A DNA stretch of 64,000 bases. Source: Microbulbifer agarilyticus S89. GTDB taxonomy: Bacteria; Pseudomonadota; Gammaproteobacteria; Pseudomonadales; Cellvibrionaceae. The stretch's first letter is position 1. Each line of letters opens with the position of its first letter. The position numbers and the translations under genes are program-made. Shown piece by piece: positions 59,249-64,000 of this stretch. Location: NCBI RefSeq assembly GCF_000220505.1, contig NZ_AFPJ01000012.1, forward strand, positions 1 to 64,000, read 5' to 3'. Under the pieces are notes generated by a model. That model had not been told where the DNA came from. It ran no database searches and saw only the letters and a program-made list of their open reading frames with translations.

Positions 59249-60676
59249 ATGCAATACCACAACAAGCTCTACATCGATGGCAACTGGGTGGAATCCACTT
59301 CCGACACCTGGCTGGAAGTGATCAATCCCGCAACCGAATCTGTTATTACCCGTGTGCCCGCCGGCAGTGCCGACGACGTGGATCGCGCGGTGCAGGCCGC
59401 GTCCCGAGCATTTGATGCCTGGGCCAATACCCCGGCCACGGAGCGCCGCGCACTGTTGCTGCGTGCGGCCGACCTGATGCACGCGCGGCAGCAGGAGTTG
59501 ATTGCAGCGGTATCCGACAGCATGGGCTGCCCCCAGCATATTGCCGGCTGGTTGCAGGTGGAGGGGCCCATCGAGGCCATGCGCCTGTTCGCCGATCAGG
59601 CCGGAATTACCGAAGAGACCGAAGAGCTTGGCCACTCGCTGATATGGCGTGAAGCCGTTGGCGTGTGCGGGTTTATCAATCCGTGGAATTACCCTTTGCA
59701 CCAGTTTGTTGGCAAGGTGGGCGCAGCGCTCGCCGCTGGCTGCACCATGGTGGTCAAACCCTCCGAACAGACACCGCTACAGGATTACCTGATGGCGGAA
59801 ATTTTCCACGAAGCTGGCCTGCCGGCGGGCGTATTCAACCTGGTGCCGGGACACGGCACTGAAGTAGGCCGCGCGCTATGTGAGCACCCGCTGGTGGACA
59901 TGATGTCGTTTACCGGCTCCACCCGCGCCGGTATCGAGATCGCCAAGGCCTGTGCACCGACGGTCAAGCGTGTCACCCAGGAGTTGGGTGGCAAATCCCC
60001 GTACATCATTACCGAGGATTGTGAACTAACCGCGGCGGTGCGTTACGGCGTCGACGACGTGATGATCAACAGCGGTCAGACCTGCACCGCACTTACGCGC
60101 ATGCTGGTGCCGCGGAGTCGTATCGACGAGGCGCTGGACATTGTGCGCACGCGCGTCGCCGAGATCGAAGTGGGCATGGGTGAGTCTGCGTTTATGGGCC
60201 CGGTTTCTTCCCAGCGTCAGTGGCAGCAGGTTCAGGACTATATCCAGATTGGTATGGACGAGGGTGCAACACTGGTGTGCGGTGGCCTCGGCAAACCGCA
60301 AGGGTTGGAGCAAGGCTATTTTGCACGGCCAACCGTGTTTGCCGATGTCACCAATGACATGCGCATCGCGCGCGAAGAAATCTTCGGCCCGGTGCTGTGC
60401 GTTATTGCCTACGACAACCTGGAGCAGGCGTTGACGATCGCCAACGATACACCCTACGGCTTGTCTTCCGGCGTATTCGCGAAAGACAACACCACTGCGC
60501 TGACCATTGCGCGACGCATCCGCGCCGGGTTGTGCTTTGTTAATGGCGGTGAGTTCAATTACCAGGCGCCGTTTGGTGGCTTCAAACAAAGCGGTAACGG
60601 CCGCGAGTTTTCCCACCATGGCGTGGAAGAGTTTACCGAAATCAAATCCGCACAACTGGGAGCGCCTGTGAACTGA
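59249..60676 (+). CDS. NAD(P)-dependent aldehyde dehydrogenase (betaine/amino-aldehyde type)
   Basis: 475 aa, standard for the superfamily. Catalytic cysteine in NSGQTCTALTR (about residue 275), catalytic glutamate in QELGGKSPYII, cofactor-binding FTGSTRAG and PWNYPLHQF. Conserved end: FGGFKQSGNGREFSHHG. The overall form resembles the amino-aldehyde/betaine-aldehyde branch, but the residues that set specificity cannot be judged here. It could oxidise a guanidino- or aminobutyraldehyde, given the neighbouring genes. Confidence 0.85.
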   Translation: MQYHNKLYIDGNWVESTSDTWLEVINPATESVITRVPAGSADDVDRAVQAASRAFDAWANTPATERRALLLRAADLMHARQQELIAAVSDSMGCPQHIAGWLQVEGPIEAMRLFADQAGITEETEELGHSLIWREAVGVCGFINPWNYPLHQFVGKVGAALAAGCTMVVKPSEQTPLQDYLMAEIFHEAGLPAGVFNLVPGHGTEVGRALCEHPLVDMMSFTGSTRAGIEIAKACAPTVKRVTQELGGKSPYIITEDCELTAAVRYGVDDVMINSGQTCTALTRMLVPRSRIDEALDIVRTRVAEIEVGMGESAFMGPVSSQRQWQQVQDYIQIGMDEGATLVCGGLGKPQGLEQGYFARPTVFADVTNDMRIAREEIFGPVLCVIAYDNLEQALTIANDTPYGLSSGVFAKDNTTALTIARRIRAGLCFVNGGEFNYQAPFGGFKQSGNGREFSHHGVEEFTEIKSAQLGAPVN

Positions 60677-60754
60677 GTTTTGCACGTGCAGCCGGCACAA
60701 AAGCCGGAAAAAATTCAGCGCAATAACGCGCACGCGACGGCAGGCCATTGTGAT

Positions 60755-61603
60755 TTAGGCGAGTTGCCTTTCCAGGCTGAGCAATGGGTCTGGCTCGCCA
60801 CTGCTATGCTGGCGCAACGCGCTGATAAAAAGATAAAACAGCTCTGACTGCGAGGTGACATCGAGCTTGGCATAGATGTTTTTGCGGTGAGTTTTTACCG
60901 TATCGACGCTGGCATCCAGTCTTTCCGCCATCGACTTGATGGAATGCCCGCGCATGGTCAGGTGCAGCACTTCGCATTCGCGATTGGTCAGGCGCGAACT
61001 GCCGAAATTTTCCAGTGCGCTATCCAAACGCTTGCCGAAACTTTCCTGACCTGATTCGGCAGTCTCATAGCTGGCCATCCACTTCCTGAGTATGTTTTCC
61101 ACCACCGGCGTTAACGAGTGCAATACTGCCGTTTCCTGATCATTGAAGCGCCCGCTGCCCAGATCGCGCGCGCGGCCAATCGACAGGCTGGCGATCCTGC
61201 CGTTACGGCCCAGTACTAAATAACAGGCCTCATCGCCCAAGTTAGCCTCGCGGTAGTACTTACGAAAATATTCTGTGTGCGAGAAGGCATCGGGCGCGAC
61301 CTCGCGCAGGAAGAACAACCCCTGTTTCTCATCGTCCATCACCGCGCGGTAAAACGGGTCGAACAGGTAGGCGCCTTCAATGTACCGGTCGACCTGAGTG
61401 CTGGGCTGTTCATTGGCCAGCAAGCGGTGGTGGACAATTTCTGGTGCGTTGCCCGAGTGGTACAAAATTGCCATGCTGCTGTTGCCATGCACCAGCTGTT
61501 CGACACCGCGCAGCAATGCATACACCCGCTGTGAATCCGAGTCGCAATCCAGCAGAGTGCTGACGCACTGGTGCCAGTGGAATAAATTCGGCGCGACGCT
61601 CAT
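60755..61603 (-). CDS. LuxR-type transcriptional regulator
   Basis: 282 aa. The C-terminal HTH is LuxR/NarL-type: LTNRECEVLHLTMRGHSIKSMAERLDASVDTVKTHRKNIYAKL, whose core is VLHLTMRGHSIKSMAERL. The N-terminal 180 residues form a GAF/PAS-like sensor of unknown ligand; the aspartate pattern of a phospho-acceptor receiver is absent. It lacks a clear acyl-homoserine-lactone signature. It converges with the aldehyde dehydrogenase gene and reads away from the carbonic anhydrase gene, so it might control either. Confidence 0.8.
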   Translation of the reverse strand: MSVAPNLFHWHQCVSTLLDCDSDSQRVYALLRGVEQLVHGNSSMAILYHSGNAPEIVHHRLLANEQPSTQVDRYIEGAYLFDPFYRAVMDDEKQGLFFLREVAPDAFSHTEYFRKYYREANLGDEACYLVLGRNGRIASLSIGRARDLGSGRFNDQETAVLHSLTPVVENILRKWMASYETAESGQESFGKRLDSALENFGSSRLTNRECEVLHLTMRGHSIKSMAERLDASVDTVKTHRKNIYAKLDVTSQSELFYLFISALRQHSSGEPDPLLSLERQLA

Positions 61604-61633
61604 GCCGAATACCTGCCGGATCGCAGTGTCGGC

Positions 61634-62203
61634 TTAGTCTTTGCCCAGGTATTCATCTTTCAACTTCACGTAGTTGCCCGCAGTGTAGGCAAAGAAGCTT
61701 TTTTCCTTGTCAGACAGCGGACGTGCCTGCCTGGCCGGGGAGCCTACATACAGGTAACCACTTTCCAGGCGTTTTCCCGGCGGCACCAGCGCACCGGCCG
61801 CCAGTACCACTTCGTCTTCAATCACCGCGCCATCGAGAACGATGGCACCAATGCCAATCAACACGCGGCTACCGACGGTGCAGCCATGCAGGCACGCCTT
61901 GTGGCCGATGGTGACATCGTCACCAATGGTCAGTGGCCAACCGCCCTCGTTGAAGTCACTGGCGTGGGTGATGTGCAGCACAGAGCCGTCCTGCACACTG
62001 GTGCGGGCGCCTATGCGCACGCGGTGCATGTCGCCGCGCACCACTGCCATGGGCCATACGGAACTGTCGTTGCCCAGCTCCACGTCACCAATCACACAGC
62101 TCTGCGGGTCGATAAATACGCGCTCGCCAAGATTTGGCGTATGGCCGCGGTGTTCGCGCAGGTGTTCTGGTTTAGAAGTATGGGGTAAATCCGGCTTGGG
62201 CAA
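61634..62203 (-). CDS. Gamma-class carbonic anhydrase family protein
   Basis: 189 aa. It is a left-handed beta-helix protein with hexapeptide turns and a three-histidine metal site in VLHIT and IGHKACLHGC. The start is TTG at 62203: GGAGG lies six bases upstream, and the protein begins PKPDLPHTSKPEHLREHR. The frame remains open for about 1.3 kb more, but that is the shadow of the divergent peptidase gene. The fold is sure; carbonic anhydrase activity is likely but not proven because many such proteins are inactive. Confidence 0.85.
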   Translation of the reverse strand: MPKPDLPHTSKPEHLREHRGHTPNLGERVFIDPQSCVIGDVELGNDSSVWPMAVVRGDMHRVRIGARTSVQDGSVLHITHASDFNEGGWPLTIGDDVTIGHKACLHGCTVGSRVLIGIGAIVLDGAVIEDEVVLAAGALVPPGKRLESGYLYVGSPARQARPLSDKEKSFFAYTAGNYVKLKDEYLGKD

Positions 62204-62305
62204 GGCTGACCTCCGCTTGGGCAATCCACTAGAATAGGGGGCATATGTTAACCCGTCCCCGCGTTCATCGCCCCTGTGATGGCCGCCCATCGACAAGGAA
62301 TTCCG

Positions 62306-64000
62306 ATGCCAGATTCTTCCCTCGACAACCCGTTGCTGGGTGCACCGGTACTGCCGCCGTTCGACACGGTGAAACCCTTGCATGCGGAGCCTGCCGTCAG
62401 CACGCTGATCGTCAACTGTCGCGAACAGCTGCGATCCTGCCTGAAAAGTGCCGGAGATAGCCCCACCTGGGACGACACCATGGCGCCGTTGGAGGAGGCT
62501 CAGGACCACTTGAGCAAGGCCTTTTCGCCGGTATCGCACCTGAACAGTGTGTTGAGTGGCGACTGGCGCCAGCCTTACGAAGAGTGCCTGGCCAAGGTGA
62601 CCGAGTACTGGACCGAACTGGGACAGAACCCGGAACTGTATGCCGCCTACCGCGCCCTGGCCAAAGCGGAAGACTTTGCCAGCTGGCCGCAGGCCCGGCA
62701 GCAGGCAGTGCGCCACGGTTTGCGCGATATGCATCTGGGCGGGGTGAGTCTCGAGGGTGAAAAGCGCACGCGCTACGCCGCGATCAGCAAGCGCCTCGCG
62801 GAACTGAAAAGCACCTTCGCCAACAACGTACTGGACGCCACCAATGCGTGGACGCTGAATATCACCGATGAATCCGAACTGGCGGGTATCCCGGATTCTG
62901 CGCTGGCCCAGGCCAGGACGTTGGCGGAGGCGAAGAACCTGTCGGGCTGGTTGCTCACCCTGGACGGCCCCTGTTTCCTGGCGGTGATGACCCACGCGGA
63001 AAATCGCGATCTGCGCCATCGCGTGCACTTCGCGTTTATCACGCGAGCGTCCGATGTCGGTCCCAATGCGGGTGAATTTGACAACGCAAATGTAATGGCA
63101 GAAATTCTCGCGTTGCGCGCCGAACAGGCGCATCTGCTGGGCATGCAAAATTACGCAGAACGCTCCCTGGCCAGTAAGATGGCCGGCTCCACCGCAGAGG
63201 TGGAAGCCTTCCTGCGCGACCTGGCCAAGCGTGCCAAGCCGGCGGCGGTGAAAGAATTTGCCGAGCTGCAGACGTTTGCAACTGGCGAACTGGGACTTGA
63301 TACGCTGCACCCCTGGGATGTGGCCTGGGCCGCGGAGAAACTCAAGCAATCCCGCTACGCCGTCAGTCAGGAAGAGTTGCGCCCTTATTTCCCCTACCCA
63401 AAAGTACTCGCTGGTATGTTTGCGGTGGTGGAAAAACTCTTTGGTGTGGTCGCGCAACGCGATGACACCATTCCCACCTATCATCCCGACGTCCATTTCT
63501 ATTGGTTAAAGCGCGGTGATGAACCCATCGCCGGGTTTTATCTGGATCCCTATGCGCGTGAGAAAAAACGCGGTGGGGCCTGGATGGACGACGCCCGCGT
63601 GCGCCGCCAGACCATGGCCGGCCTGCAGTTGCCGGTGGCCTATCTGGTCTGCAACTTTTCCTCGCCGTCGCAGGATGCCCCCGCGCTGCTGACGCACTAC
63701 GAAGTCACCACCCTGTTCCATGAGTTCGGCCACGGCTTGCACCATATGTTGACGCGGGTTGATGTGGCCGCGGTTTCCGGGATCAACGGTGTGGCCTGGG
63801 ATGCGGTGGAGTTGCCCAGCCAGTTTCTTGAAAACTGGTGCTGGGAACCGCAGGCACTGGCGATGATTTCCGGTCACTACGACACCGGTGAGCCGCTGCC
63901 GCAGGTGTTACTGGATAAGATGCTGGCGGCGAAGAACTTCCAGTCGGCGATGTTTACCGTGCGCCAGCTGGAATTTGCGCTGTTCGATTTTCTGCTGCAT
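62306..64000 (+). CDS. prlC: Oligopeptidase A (M3 zinc peptidase), 3' end outside window
   Basis: 565 codons are in the window; a full PrlC is about 680. AAGGAA lies just upstream of the ATG at 62306. The zinc motif HEFGHGLHHML (HExxH) is at about residues 474-484, and NYAERSLASKMAGS is the conserved M3 segment. It degrades signal and short peptides in the cytosol. The frame is open to the last base, so the stop codon is missing here. It is divergent from the gamma carbonic anhydrase gene. Confidence 0.95.
   Translation, partial: MPDSSLDNPLLGAPVLPPFDTVKPLHAEPAVSTLIVNCREQLRSCLKSAGDSPTWDDTMAPLEEAQDHLSKAFSPVSHLNSVLSGDWRQPYEECLAKVTEYWTELGQNPELYAAYRALAKAEDFASWPQARQQAVRHGLRDMHLGGVSLEGEKRTRYAAISKRLAELKSTFANNVLDATNAWTLNITDESELAGIPDSALAQARTLAEAKNLSGWLLTLDGPCFLAVMTHAENRDLRHRVHFAFITRASDVGPNAGEFDNANVMAEILALRAEQAHLLGMQNYAERSLASKMAGSTAEVEAFLRDLAKRAKPAAVKEFAELQTFATGELGLDTLHPWDVAWAAEKLKQSRYAVSQEELRPYFPYPKVLAGMFAVVEKLFGVVAQRDDTIPTYHPDVHFYWLKRGDEPIAGFYLDPYAREKKRGGAWMDDARVRRQTMAGLQLPVAYLVCNFSSPSQDAPALLTHYEVTTLFHEFGHGLHHMLTRVDVAAVSGINGVAWDAVELPSQFLENWCWEPQALAMISGHYDTGEPLPQVLLDKMLAAKNFQSAMFTVRQLEFALFDFLLH

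Noticed and set aside
60681-60707. TGCACGTGCA palindrome and CCGGC hairpin after the aldehyde dehydrogenase
   Set aside because: The hairpin is followed by A rather than T, so it is not a terminator for that gene, and the palindrome has no context.
62204-63496. Long upstream extension of the carbonic-anhydrase frame on the minus strand
   Set aside because: It runs antisense to the M3 peptidase gene, and the TTG at 62203 has an ideal GGAGG; the extension has no family similarity.

Overview
The window is a dense stretch of gammaproteobacterial chromosome around the replication origin. I see no rRNA, tRNA, CRISPR array, transposase, integrase or phage gene. The gene content and order match the dnaA-proximal backbone known from Pseudomonas and its marine relatives: atp operon, parB-parA-rsmG-mnmG, mnmE-yidC-yidD-rnpA-rpmH, dnaA-dnaN-recF-gyrB, gmhB-glyS-glyQ, trkH-trkA-rsmB-fmt-def, and LysM protein-dprA-tsaC-hemF-aroE. 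Fairly high G+C and several TTG/GTG starts fit a marine genus such as Microbulbifer or another member of Cellvibrionales. That placement is an inference from gene content, not a database match.

Layout. 36-2583: a secreted metallopeptidase-like TPR protein and a patatin-type lipase. 2655-10013: F1Fo ATP synthase operon (atpIBEFHAGDC, minus strand), with hairpins at several gene junctions. 10304-14772: parB, parA, rsmG, mnmG. 14840-15420: a 73% A+T tract followed by a DnaA-box cluster, the better of two oriC candidates. 15499-19051: a plus-strand insert (DUF4397 lipoprotein plus a two-component system) that separates mnmG from mnmE. It ends beside a 16-bp duplication of the mnmE 3' end, which is the integration site used by SGI1-type islands. 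19106-23227: mnmE, yidC, yidD, rnpA and rpmH. 23685-23801: two perfect DnaA boxes upstream of dnaA. 23937-30696: dnaA, dnaN, recF (containing two perfect parS sites) and gyrB. 30786-34906: accessory GNAT, Fur-box TonB receptor and rlmI. 34932-40380: gmhB, glyS, glyQ, an LpxL-type acyltransferase and a CDP-alcohol phosphatidyltransferase. 40428-46496: trkH, trkA, rsmB, fmt, def. 46800-54537: LysM protein, dprA, tsaC, hemF, NTF2-like protein, aroE, purE, purK. 54708-55533: a small membrane protein and a cytochrome c. 55621-60676: a likely guanidino/ureido-compound catabolic locus (deiminase-fold enzyme, M20 carbamoylase, LysR, aldehyde dehydrogenase). 60755-64000: LuxR-type regulator, gamma carbonic anhydrase and oligopeptidase A, which runs off the window.

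How it works together. ParA, ParB and the parS sites form a complete chromosome-segregation module beside the origin and the initiator/clamp/gyrase genes. The rest is translation and RNA-modification housekeeping (mnmE/mnmG, rsmG, rsmB, fmt/def, glyQS, rlmI, tsaC), energy and ion homeostasis (ATP synthase, Trk), envelope synthesis, and two accessory zones.

The most unusual signal is a family of three intergenic elements (43353-43463, 45848-45959, 56578-56689), each 111-112 bp. Every copy has self-complementary outer arms of about 29 bp whose sequence differs entirely between copies. The core is conserved and holds two hairpins that both carry an A[TCCC]T loop. This is what one expects of a structure under selection, and I cannot assign it to a named repeat family.
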